Source: Huiozyma naganishii CBS 8797
Taxonomy: Eukaryota; Ascomycota; Saccharomycetes; Saccharomycetales; Saccharomycetaceae
Direction of reading: 5' to 3'
Assembly (NCBI RefSeq): GCF_000348985.1
Contig: NC_035926.1
Coordinates: forward strand, 1-64,000
DNA: 64,000 nucleotides
Positions 55,729 to 64,000 of the stretch are shown piece after piece. Position numbers and translations under genes: made by a program. Positions within the stretch are counted from its first letter, which is position 1. Each line of letters begins with the position of its first letter. The notes beneath the pieces were generated by a model, which had not been told where the DNA came from, ran no database searches, and worked only from the letters and a program-made list of their open reading frames with translations.

Positions 55729-57618
55729 ATGATCGTAAACATACGAAGATACCTACAAACTGATTTGGGGAAGATTGCTAATGATCTACTATCAAGCAAA
55801 CGGATTGTCTCGTCGAAAGGGATGCCAGAGTTCAACGCCGTGTCTATCACGGATATGTGGATCAAAAACTCATTATCTGAGCGCACACATCGATCTAATA
55901 GATTGGTAGCATTGAGCATACCCGTAATCTTGAAAGCGCTACAGAATCTCAGAAGGAATGAAAATCACTTCCTGTATTTTACACTATTGAACAGGATTCA
56001 AAGTTCGAAAATCCATTGGATATCTCAAAATAATAAGGAGATCGAGGCAAGTGAGACAGGACAGATGCCCATTGAGTTTTACAACGAATTAGCTAACATG
56101 CTCTATCGAATGTCTCTGTCGATGAGTCCGGGAGATGACCTGTTCATTCTTGCCAAATTTACATTGCGTTTACTCGAGAACTACACCAAAATTACTAGAA
56201 TGCGCCTGAAGATTGATACACTTTACAAATGCTCCGTCGTAGTAACAAAAACGCAGTCGATTTCTTACTTTGATAGGCTTATCGAAATAATAGAAGAAGC
56301 ACACGCGAATAATACCCATGTTTCGAATACGATGCGTAAGATACTGGCAGACATCTCCTATATTGCCTTCTTCACTGAAACAGATCAAGTCCACAAATTG
56401 GAAAGTGAGTTAACCGGTGGCCTTTTTCGGTACGGTAAACATATGGTGGATTTAGAACTTATGGATCTGTTTTATCCCACCTTTATCAGAACAGCCAAAT
56501 ATCTACTTCTTTCCAATTCGGAATTGTGTGCTAGGAAACTGATTGAGCTTTTGGACGCTAAATGGAATGTCCGGTTACAGGACCATGATCTATCTGAACT
56601 TGTTTGTATCTGTGAAAAAAATGCTTTTGACGATACGCTTACAACGTTACAGAAATTATATCCAAACGATGTTGTAGTCCGCTCTTATAATTGGAGCGTC
56701 AAGGATATTGCAAACAAGAATTTTGAAGAGTACGTATTTGATCTAAAGAACAAAGTTATGACCTCAAACTATCCCCTTTCTGATATTCGGAATGCGAGCA
56801 TCATGAACCTTAAATTAACCCAGTCGCTGCCAAACTTGGAAGAGATGTTCCAATCGCTAGAAAATATCGGTAAAAAGCTGAACAACACCCCAGGTGAACA
56901 ACAATTGAAGGTCATGATTCTCAATAGCATGTTTCTGTACTTAGCTCAAAACTCAAAGTACGGCAAAAGTTTGCTGTTCCTCGAGTACTTAGTACAGAGC
57001 CCGGTTTACAACTTAAGCTTAGTGGATGCTAGTAATGTGAATACGATTAGTTATCCTGGATTGCACACTCTTTTTAGAGCTGTTAGCCTCTCCACGTCGA
57101 CAACGTTTTCCAAATTTATCCTTTTTAAACAATTGAAGAACTCTCCCCAGCTCAAGTTCCAGTTTACTGTAAGGGATTATTGTCTACTATTGCAAAACAA
57201 TTCCATGAAAGAAATGCCGTCGTTGCTTTATTATTACCTGTATCATTTTCTTCAGGCATTTGGAAATGATTTTTACACATCACCCAACATTTGGATTCTT
57301 CCTAAAGATATAAGCAGTATATTAGAGGGCCATAAATGTGTGCCTTTATTTCAATTGCTGGCAGGAGTTCGGAAAATGTACTGTACCACTCCACAATCGT
57401 GTACGTCGAACAAACTGACTCGACTCTTTGCTACCAGATTTCCACTTGACGAAAAGCAATTTGAGAACACCCTACTTCAAGATCTAAATGAATTGTACGC
57501 AGGAATGGCACTACCGAATGGCTACTCACTCGATATTGATATTCACAACGCTGAACGTACCAGGGATGCCTTGGAACGGTTGGAAGCAGCTTTATCTCAA
57601 TTACCGATCGAAGAATAA
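55729..57618 (+). CDS. MNE1: Mne1, mitochondrial matrix protein for COX1 intron splicing
   Basis: S. cerevisiae Mne1 is a matrix protein needed to splice the aI5-beta group I intron of COX1. The 629-residue product (family about 663) begins MIVNIRRYLQTDL, a short basic presequence-like start. It is mostly helical with no enzyme motif, in keeping with a PPR-like helical-repeat RNA-binding protein. Identification rests on position between MEK1 and CIN1, orientation and length. The sequence itself gives only weak family evidence. Whether the same COX1 intron exists in this yeast cannot be seen from the nuclear window. It is convergent with CIN1. Confidence 0.8.
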   Translation: MIVNIRRYLQTDLGKIANDLLSSKRIVSSKGMPEFNAVSITDMWIKNSLSERTHRSNRLVALSIPVILKALQNLRRNENHFLYFTLLNRIQSSKIHWISQNNKEIEASETGQMPIEFYNELANMLYRMSLSMSPGDDLFILAKFTLRLLENYTKITRMRLKIDTLYKCSVVVTKTQSISYFDRLIEIIEEAHANNTHVSNTMRKILADISYIAFFTETDQVHKLESELTGGLFRYGKHMVDLELMDLFYPTFIRTAKYLLLSNSELCARKLIELLDAKWNVRLQDHDLSELVCICEKNAFDDTLTTLQKLYPNDVVVRSYNWSVKDIANKNFEEYVFDLKNKVMTSNYPLSDIRNASIMNLKLTQSLPNLEEMFQSLENIGKKLNNTPGEQQLKVMILNSMFLYLAQNSKYGKSLLFLEYLVQSPVYNLSLVDASNVNTISYPGLHTLFRAVSLSTSTTFSKFILFKQLKNSPQLKFQFTVRDYCLLLQNNSMKEMPSLLYYYLYHFLQAFGNDFYTSPNIWILPKDISSILEGHKCVPLFQLLAGVRKMYCTTPQSCTSNKLTRLFATRFPLDEKQFENTLLQDLNELYAGMALPNGYSLDIDIHNAERTRDALERLEAALSQLPIEE

Positions 57619-57902
57619 CCTAACTATTTTTTCTGTAAGTATAAATTTTAATATTCCACTGTCATGAGGCGTAATGCCGATGATGAATTAGTAATGAAGG
57701 ATTGTATAATTGTGTTAAAGTATTGGGTAAGAGAAGCTAAAATAAGTAGAACTGTGGCATGTTTTTTGGAAAGATTATTTATTATCTTTTAATGAGTCCT
57801 GGAAGTTTCAAGTTTTTAGTAGTTTGTGTATAAAGTCTAAAGTAAATATAAAATGGTGTCAGGATGAGATTGTATATCTGGAAGCTTGTCTTTTAAAAGA
57901 GA

Positions 57903-60900
57903 CTACGTAGTAAGCAACAGGTCCGCCTCTTTTCCAACCCCCCCCGTATACGAGATAGAATTTCGTAGCGCTTCCAAATGCCTTTCCGCACCAAATTCAA
58001 TATATATTTGGGCAATAGATCTTACAGCATATTTTTGGATTGCTGAACTAGATTCCGTTACCGCCGCTTTGTTAGCAAAAATAATGAGCCTCTTCAATAT
58101 GGTATTGACAAATGTTAAATCTGCAAACGACTTGCCAACAGCGTTCCTCCATGCGACACACAAAAAGGGAAGCATTTCGATCACGGACCTTTGAAGCAGC
58201 AAACCGTTTATGGCGTTTACAATCATTAGGTTGTGAAGTTTGGCGTATACACCTTTCCAGTTGAAATAAGCAGTTCCACATGCCGTTCTTGATGACCACA
58301 GCCTTTGCAGGAATAACAGACCAGTCACTGCAAATTTGATCAACTTTTTATTCTCTGTGATTTGGGCAGCTGTTGGTATACTGATAACGATCTCCCGTAG
58401 CACTTCCTGCTGACTCTCTTGGGAGACCATATTGTCATACCAAACGGTAAATTCGTCAATTGCTTGTATTATTTCTTCTTCAGTGGATCGAGTGGCACCG
58501 GCATACATGGCATAACTTCTCCAAAATGAGGTTTTCTTTGTGTGGTCAAGTAATTCTGAGTGCATAAGGAGTAACAAAATATTGTGAGAATCTTTGAACT
58601 TATCGAGTTTCAAAGTATCCTGTATTGTGGCGGACATATTTGGGACGTAATATTTCAAAATGATTTCCATTGCTAATTGCCTCACCGTTCTTGCAGATTC
58701 TATTGCCAGCCTAAGTAATATCTGGGGCAGTTCATCATTAGCTGTGTAACCTGATGGCAATTTGTTGAAGTAAATGTTTATGAACTCAAGTGCTTTATGC
58801 CTTACCAGGCGTCCGACATCCCCTTGAACTGTGATGGTATAATCGTCCAACCCGCGCATTAATATCCCCAACCCATCTGGCGATTGCCAAAATTTGGTTG
58901 CAAGATCCTTTTCCCTGTTTAATGTCGAGAGCAGTAAAGCTTTTGACGGACACGTTATTGCGGACTCATTTTTGAGAAACAGGTTGAAGAATTGGTTTTG
59001 CCGCAGGAGTTGAGGCAGTGATGCACAAATTAGCGGTTTGTTATAGGTTAGGTACTTTTCAGTAAGTTCATATAATTCCTCGTCCATTTCTCTCTCCATC
59101 AAACGTTTAAGGACCTCATTGACAGATAAATTGAATTCATCAAACCACTCATGAGCCTCTGACACATTATTGACAATGTGAAAGAACAATTCTTTATTGA
59201 ATTTGTCGATGAGGATCGACGTGGGGTGCTGCCAATACCGCAAGATGGCCAAAAATTCAAAGTATTCTTCCCTTGTTGAACTATGGTGATGGGGTCTCTG
59301 TCCCCACATCACGTCAACGTAGTCTGATATCATTTCGTGCTTGAGCTTTAGTTCCGTTAGAAGCCATACCATTTTGCTACCGTTCAACGGTGTTGCCTGG
59401 TTTGGTGGGTGCTGCTGGGAAATTCTATCCAAATGAGTCGATACGTTTACTTCTGTCCCATTGATAAAATTAGACACACATTTGATGGTTAGTTTCACGA
59501 CGTTAAGGTCCAAATTTTGGAAAAGATTGAACTGTAAGAGCCAATCAAACACGTACTCAAACCATTCTGCGGGGAGCACTTCGTACAAGGTCCGTATGTT
59601 CCCGTAATAAGATTGTGCGAGATTATGAACTGGCAACTGTACGAGACTCATTACTGTTGCATTATCGAGGATCGAACGACCGTGTCTCCCCAAAAGTTCC
59701 TGCAGGGCCGCCTGGGAGGATCTTCTGATTACAATATCTCTATCGAATGCTGTATTGACGAGGAGACACTTCACGCAGCTGGTCACAAACTTTGTCGGTG
59801 GTGCCCTTGTGCGGGCGAAGGACCATATTACGAAGTTAGAAGCGTCCTGGATTTGCGTGCCTCTAATTGTGCCGTTGGGAGCCAGTTGCTGGAAGAAGGT
59901 GGTTACAGGTAAGATATCCCTTGCTATCTGCTCCAACGTCTCGCCATCGGTAATGAATTTGGAGCATTCAGCTACGATTAGGAGTTGTGTGTGTAGGACG
60001 TTAATGTCTCCATCTTGGAGGGTGATGGGTATATTAGTCACCAGTTCCCGCAATGTATCCAAGACGAGTTGTCTGTCATCGAAGCGGCCCCAAATAAATT
60101 CGAATATTTTCTTCAAAGAGTGAGCGAGTTGAAACCGAAACTCTGTTGAATTTGAGCCGAGATGGTCAAAGTACCAGTTCAGTATGTCTTGTAAGGGTCC
60201 ATCATTTGTCTCGGCCTCTCTGTAGTAGTGTGCGAACAGTTTCGGCAGCAATTTGAGCACGACAATGGGTTCATTGTCTGTGGTGAGGCACCTGTGCGTT
60301 GTACCTTCCACGAGGGTATCTTGAAACATGGATCCAGATCTCGGCACCTTTAGATAATAATTCAAAGTCAACAAGTCGACCTCATTGTTCTGCCATGCCG
60401 ATAAAAGCAGTTGCTCATTCTTTTGAAAGAGCTGTGCAGTGATCTTTGCAACTATCGGTGTTAAGGATGTGTTTCCCGCGTACTGCCTCAAGGCCTGTAG
60501 AATGTGCGTATCTATACTTTGCAATTTGAACGGCGATAACACGAGCACGTACAGCCACGATAGAAGGAAATAGATAAGGTGCCAATCCACTTTGTGCTTT
60601 TGGGAACGCTGTATCAGTGACACGACTGCATGCAATTGAGAGACATCTGTAGGTAAAAACGCGACCACTTTTTTCCACTGGCACACTTTACAAAACTCGT
60701 AGAACAGTGTGGCCAATGCTATGAAATGCGTATCCTCGAGACGCAGTTCCTTATCTTTGCAGCCCACTTCACAGGAAAACTGGCCTCCGATACGGGGCAC
60801 CCAATGCGGTAACTGCACCAAAAGGATAGCTGGGTCCGCTAGGAACACGTTTACACTGTGTACAGTCTCTTGCAGAGACGGCTGGCCAGGCGAAGTGAGA

Positions 60901-60962
60901 CTGTTTGTCCACAGCGCATCCTGTATCGATTGCAAAGTCCTGTCTACGTCCACCCCAGACAT
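57903..60962 (-). CDS. CIN1: Cin1, tubulin-folding cofactor D
   Basis: Cin1 takes part in folding beta-tubulin and assembling tubulin heterodimers, and acts with Cin2 and Cin4. Mutants are benomyl-sensitive. The 1019-residue product matches the family length (1014). It is a long alpha-helical HEAT/armadillo-like protein. Typical segments are FVIWSFARTRAPPTKFVTSCVKCLLVNTAFDRDIVIRRSSQAALQELLGRHG (about residues 380-430, the cofactor-D signature of an Arg-rich DRDxxxRRSSxAALQE block) and LVRHKALEFINIYFNKLP near 735. The start at 60960-60962 is the first ATG of the frame. It is divergent from PUT4 with a 767-bp shared region. Confidence 0.92.
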   Translation of the reverse strand: MSGVDVDRTLQSIQDALWTNSLTSPGQPSLQETVHSVNVFLADPAILLVQLPHWVPRIGGQFSCEVGCKDKELRLEDTHFIALATLFYEFCKVCQWKKVVAFLPTDVSQLHAVVSLIQRSQKHKVDWHLIYFLLSWLYVLVLSPFKLQSIDTHILQALRQYAGNTSLTPIVAKITAQLFQKNEQLLLSAWQNNEVDLLTLNYYLKVPRSGSMFQDTLVEGTTHRCLTTDNEPIVVLKLLPKLFAHYYREAETNDGPLQDILNWYFDHLGSNSTEFRFQLAHSLKKIFEFIWGRFDDRQLVLDTLRELVTNIPITLQDGDINVLHTQLLIVAECSKFITDGETLEQIARDILPVTTFFQQLAPNGTIRGTQIQDASNFVIWSFARTRAPPTKFVTSCVKCLLVNTAFDRDIVIRRSSQAALQELLGRHGRSILDNATVMSLVQLPVHNLAQSYYGNIRTLYEVLPAEWFEYVFDWLLQFNLFQNLDLNVVKLTIKCVSNFINGTEVNVSTHLDRISQQHPPNQATPLNGSKMVWLLTELKLKHEMISDYVDVMWGQRPHHHSSTREEYFEFLAILRYWQHPTSILIDKFNKELFFHIVNNVSEAHEWFDEFNLSVNEVLKRLMEREMDEELYELTEKYLTYNKPLICASLPQLLRQNQFFNLFLKNESAITCPSKALLLSTLNREKDLATKFWQSPDGLGILMRGLDDYTITVQGDVGRLVRHKALEFINIYFNKLPSGYTANDELPQILLRLAIESARTVRQLAMEIILKYYVPNMSATIQDTLKLDKFKDSHNILLLLMHSELLDHTKKTSFWRSYAMYAGATRSTEEEIIQAIDEFTVWYDNMVSQESQQEVLREIVISIPTAAQITENKKLIKFAVTGLLFLQRLWSSRTACGTAYFNWKGVYAKLHNLMIVNAINGLLLQRSVIEMLPFLCVAWRNAVGKSFADLTFVNTILKRLIIFANKAAVTESSSAIQKYAVRSIAQIYIEFGAERHLEALRNSISYTGGVGKEADLLLTT

Positions 60963-61108
60963 CTACGTACGGGCCCGGGAAGCTAGTGCAGCTGCCACTC
61001 AGTCCTTCAGTCATTCGTCTTCCGCCTCATGTATACTAATTCTTCCGGGCCCATCTCTGAGTCCTGAGCCATTGTTGTTTTTCCGGCGGAAAAACTCTCG
61101 AGATAAGA

Positions 61109-61187
61109 AGCCCTAACTGCATAGCCCTAGCTCCTGAAGCCCTAAACGAATTAGGGCTAAATAAATTAGGGCTTCGTAGTTAGGGCT
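61109..61187. promoter_or_regulatory. Symmetric cluster of six Tbf1-type sites
   Basis: AGCCCTAA occurs at 61109 and 61138 and AGCCCTAG at 61123. The reverse form TTAGGGCT occurs at 61151, 61166 and 61180. The three left copies point one way and the three right copies the other, about a centre at 61148. Copies are spaced 13-15 bp, close to one and a half helical turns. AGCCCTAA fits the Tbf1 consensus ARCCCTAA exactly. The cluster centre is about 185 bp before CIN1 and 580 bp before PUT4. Confidence 0.7.
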
Positions 61188-61459
61188 TCGCTTTCCCCTC
61201 AGACCCCGCCTCCCCTAACCCGCCCCTCTGCGGACGGGCGGGGACCCTCCCACCGCGCGCGAAAGAGAGCCGTGCGGCCCCGTCTGCCCGGCCTGGACCG
61301 GCCCTGTCCCCAAACGGAAGTAGAGCGCAGCGGCCCTCGCTCCTGATTGGCCCGCGCGGGGGCCCCGCCGCCCCTCACCGCAGAAATGACGTATTTTCGC
61401 AGGCACGCCGGCGGAAGCGGAAACACCCAGGCACCCGCTCTTCCGCCTCGACGAGATTA

Positions 61460-61480
61460 GATAACCGGACTTGAGATAAG
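61460..61480 (+). promoter_or_regulatory. GATA-factor sites upstream of PUT4
   Basis: GATAAC (61460-61465) and GATAAG (61475-61480) lie about 255-270 bp before PUT4. A further GATAAG is at 61102. PUT4 is under nitrogen catabolite repression through Gln3/Gat1 in S. cerevisiae, and paired GATA sites are the usual element. Confidence 0.5.
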
Positions 61481-61729
61481 CGTTGTGCCTCGCTGGGGCA
61501 CGCACTGGATAGCAGAGAAAAGCCCTGCTGAGGGGTAGTCATTCTCGATGACTGTTCGTGGGCGTTGGTTCAAATTGGCAGTGCCGTTGCCCTTGGGGAG
61601 GCTCCCCCGTTCAAGGGTATATAGGTAGGGCGATTGGGGACGGTGGGACGTGCCAATTCTGCGTCTTCTCCCCCCCCATTGTCTTCTTGCCCTGTGCCAA
61701 GAGATTAATTTGGTAAGTAACAAACTGCC

Positions 61730-63529
61730 ATGGCTGCTGAAAAATATCCAGGACTGACCGTTGTTGGGTCGTCGTCCGATGATGCTGCTACTACACACAC
61801 AATTGGTTCTGCTGGCGCGCTGCCAGCAAAGGACAAGTACAACAAGACAATTGAGTTCGTCGATGTGGAGTCCCAGCAGTCGACTTCGTCAGCTACAATA
61901 AGCGAGAAGCTCGGTGACGGCGACGGCGACGCGGACCCGTTCGCCAACGAGGGGTCCCTCCAGCAGGGGCTCAAGTCCCGGCACATCCAGATGATCGCGC
62001 TCGGCGGGGCCATCGGTACGGGGCTCTTCGTCGGTACGTCCTCGACACTTGCTCTGTGCGGGCCCGCGGGGCTGTTCATCTCGTACATCATCATCTCCTC
62101 CGTCGTGTACCCAATCATGTGCGGGTTCGGGGAGATGGTGTGCTACTTGCCCGGGAACGGGAACGACGCGTCCGGGTCCGCGGCACACCTCGTTGCTAGG
62201 TACGTTGACAAATCGCTCGGGTTCGCCACGGCGTGGAACTACTACTACTGCTACATCATCCTTGTCGCCGCGGAGTGTACCGCCGCGTCAGGGGTGGTCG
62301 AGTACTGGACAGTCGCGGTGCCCAAGGGGGTGTGGATCCTCATCTTCCTCGGGATCGTAGTCATTTTGAACTTCGGACCGGTCAAGTACTACGGTGAGGC
62401 GGAATTCTGGTTTGCGTCCATCAAGATCCTGTGTATCGTCGGGCTGATCATCTTATCGTTCATACTGTTCTGGGGGGGTGGGCCCAACCACGACAGACTC
62501 GGGTTCCGGTACTGGCAGAGACCAGGCGCGTTCACAGAACACATAATGAAGGGCGGGTTTGGCAGGTTCCTTGACATTTACTCCGGGGTCATCAAGGGCG
62601 GGTTCGCCTTTATCTTGGGGCCCGAACTGGTCTGCTTGACCTCTGCGGAGTGTGAGGACCAGCGCAGGAACATCGCCAAGGCGGCAAGAAGGTTTATTTG
62701 GAGACTCATGTTCTTCTACGTGTTGGGGACGCTTGCCATCAGCGTCATCGTCGCATACAACGATCCTAGTCTGGTGAGCGCGCTGGCGAGCGGGAAACCA
62801 GGCGCTGGGTCCTCCCCCTTCGTCATCGGGATCCAGAACGCAGGGATCCGCGTGCTCCCCCACATCATCAACGCGTGTATCTTATCCAGTGCATGGTCTG
62901 CAGGGAACGCGTTCATGTTTGCGTCGACACGGTCGCTGTTGACAATGGCGAGGAACGGAGACGCCCCACGCGTGTTCGGGAAGATCAACAGGTTTGGTGT
63001 CCCCTACGTGGCCATCTCCCTTTCGGGGGGCCTTTCCTGCCTTGCGTTCTTGAACGTCAGCTCATCCACGGCAGACGTGTTCAATTGGTTCTCAAACATC
63101 AGCACCATCTCTGGGTTCATCGGGTGGATCTGCGGGTGTGTCGCATACATCCGGTTCCGCAAGGCCATCTTCTTCAACGGGATGTACGACAGACTGCCCT
63201 TCAAGACCTGGGGGCAGCCATACGCCGTGTACTACTCCCTGTTTGTCATCTCGCTCATCACGCTCACGAACGGGTACGCCACGTTCATCCCAAAGAACTG
63301 GAAGGGCTCGGACTTTGTCGCCGCATACATCACACTGCCCATATTCGTCGTGCTGTGGGTCGGACACAAGCTCTGGACCCGCACGTTCACCAAGAGGTGG
63401 TGGAGGCGCGTCGACCAGATCGACGTCACTACGGGGCTCGTGGATATTGAGGAAAGAACCAAGATCCTCGACGAGACAAGAGTGGAACCATCGACAAGAT
63501 GGCAGAAGTTCATGGACGCCGTGCTCTGA
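61730..63529 (+). CDS. PUT4: Proline permease Put4
   Basis: Put4 is the high-affinity plasma-membrane proline/H+ symporter of the yeast amino-acid permease family. It also takes up Ala, Gly and GABA. The 599-residue product (family 627) has a hydrophilic N-terminus (about 1-82) containing likely ubiquitination lysines, then twelve hydrophobic segments. Family motifs are SRHIQMIALGGAIGTGLFVGTS at TM1, YLPGNGNDASGSAAHLVARYVD, GFATAWNYYYCYIILVAAE and, later, RSLLTMARNGDAP. The C-terminal tail is about 60 residues, ending QKFMDAVL. Codon use is markedly GC-rich and CTC/GTC/TCC-biased compared with MNE1 and CIN1. It is divergent from CIN1 as in S. cerevisiae. Confidence 0.92.
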   Translation: MAAEKYPGLTVVGSSSDDAATTHTIGSAGALPAKDKYNKTIEFVDVESQQSTSSATISEKLGDGDGDADPFANEGSLQQGLKSRHIQMIALGGAIGTGLFVGTSSTLALCGPAGLFISYIIISSVVYPIMCGFGEMVCYLPGNGNDASGSAAHLVARYVDKSLGFATAWNYYYCYIILVAAECTAASGVVEYWTVAVPKGVWILIFLGIVVILNFGPVKYYGEAEFWFASIKILCIVGLIILSFILFWGGGPNHDRLGFRYWQRPGAFTEHIMKGGFGRFLDIYSGVIKGGFAFILGPELVCLTSAECEDQRRNIAKAARRFIWRLMFFYVLGTLAISVIVAYNDPSLVSALASGKPGAGSSPFVIGIQNAGIRVLPHIINACILSSAWSAGNAFMFASTRSLLTMARNGDAPRVFGKINRFGVPYVAISLSGGLSCLAFLNVSSSTADVFNWFSNISTISGFIGWICGCVAYIRFRKAIFFNGMYDRLPFKTWGQPYAVYYSLFVISLITLTNGYATFIPKNWKGSDFVAAYITLPIFVVLWVGHKLWTRTFTKRWWRRVDQIDVTTGLVDIEERTKILDETRVEPSTRWQKFMDAVL

Positions 63530-64000
63530 GAGCACGCACAGTTGTAAAAATACAAAGTGGCCAAGACTAGACCGCTTCCCCACGACGAGTATCTGTCAAT
63601 TGGCGCTCCCGTTCGTGCTAATATTCCTTCTGGCCCCCCAGGGCACATATATAACACATATTCTTCCTTTTGAAGAGCATGCGGACATCTCCTGGATTCC
63701 GATGCGCTCTCAACACAAGAGGTACGTACAGACCACAGTGTCTAATATATTCTTCACGCAACTGGTACTGGGAGAGCCGTGGACACCACGACCCCACATC
63801 ACCCCACGACCCCACATCACCCCACGCCTCATGATCACCTCCTATTAGGAAATACTCAAGAGAGGGAGAGGGGGAACGAAACACGAAGGGCACCTTCAGT
63901 GGTCTGTTGCTTCTGCTTGCGGGGACCCCAAAACGTGGTGTGCACTGTGTCGTTCGAATGAGACAATTATCTGTTGTTTGTCCCCTCCGCCCCTCTCCAT
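63530..64000. other. Region downstream of PUT4
   Basis: No gene is recognised up to the window edge. It contains one short tandem repeat (63783-63826) and no other clear element. Confidence 0.5.
63783..63826. repeat. 18-bp tandem repeat
   Basis: The unit ACGACCCCACATCACCCC is repeated about 2.4 times, in the 3' flank of PUT4. Confidence 0.9.

Larger units (their letters stand above)
60963..61729. other. CIN1-PUT4 divergent promoter region
   Basis: No gene. Near CIN1 there is the six-copy Tbf1-type cluster (61109-61187). The middle (about 61195-61440) is strongly GC-rich. GATA words follow at 61460 and 61475. The last 200 bp before PUT4 are C/T-rich with a likely TATA-type word (TATATAG near 61618). 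Confidence 0.6.

Noticed and set aside
61109..61187. Interstitial telomere repeats (TTAGGG)
   Set aside because: The copies are not tandem, they face both ways, and each is a fixed 8-mer with different spacers. Yeast telomere repeats are not TTAGGG.
1..64000. tRNA, snoRNA, Ty element or LTR
   Set aside because: Reading the intergenic sequence for B-box words, C/D boxes and LTR ends gave no convincing hit. A covariance-model search would be decisive.

Overview
The window is nuclear DNA from a budding yeast of the Saccharomycetaceae. Almost every gene has a recognisable Saccharomyces cerevisiae orthologue. The genes are compact and intron-free, use the standard genetic code, and lie 50-1400 bp apart. 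From PEX2 or ALD4 rightwards the order is that of the right end of S. cerevisiae chromosome XV, inverted: ALD4, NUD1, NDD1, GPB1, MRS6, RPS12, RAD17, SCP1, PIP2, PRE10, PRT1, PDE2, VTS1, HAP5, SNX3, CIR2, GDS1, MSC6, SOG2, TFB6, MEK1, MNE1, CIN1, PUT4. Four genes from the sister region on chromosome I (PEX22, AIM2, ERV46, CLN3) are threaded in, collinear and with conserved orientation. Their usual chromosome I neighbours are absent. This fits a post-whole-genome-duplication yeast (for example the Kazachstania/Naumovozyma group; the genus is an inference) that kept a different set of duplicates from S. cerevisiae.

Region 1 (1-6.8 kb) is accessory and poorly conserved. It has an unrecognised partial gene at the left edge, a degenerate minisatellite, two tandem copies of a cell-wall adhesin-type N-terminus (one clearly broken, one interrupted by assembly gaps), a GPI-anchor-like tail, and about 2.6 kb with no gene. 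Region 2 (6.8-24.4 kb) runs from PEX2 to SCP1. Region 3 (24.5-36 kb) holds the PIP2/OAF1 regulator, AIM2, PRE10, PRT1, PDE2 and VTS1. Region 4 (36-46.5 kb) holds HAP5, SNX3, ERV46, CIR2, GDS1 and CLN3, with a long CLN3 leader. Region 5 (46.5-64 kb) runs from MSC6 to PUT4.

Several functional themes recur. PEX2, PEX22 and the oleate regulator PIP2/OAF1 are peroxisomal. GPB1 and PDE2 both damp cAMP-PKA signalling. CLN3, NDD1, NUD1 and SOG2 act in cell-cycle or morphogenesis control. CIR2, MSC6, MNE1, ALD4 and HAP5 serve mitochondria. The most interesting non-coding signals are a short upstream ORF about 325 nt before CLN3 with an AUG-free leader after it, a symmetric six-copy TTAGGGCT/AGCCCTAA (Tbf1-type) cluster between CIN1 and PUT4, and five CACGTG boxes within 140 bp upstream of PRE10. 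I did not find a convincing undescribed multi-gene system, and saw no tRNA, snoRNA, Ty/LTR element or centromere.
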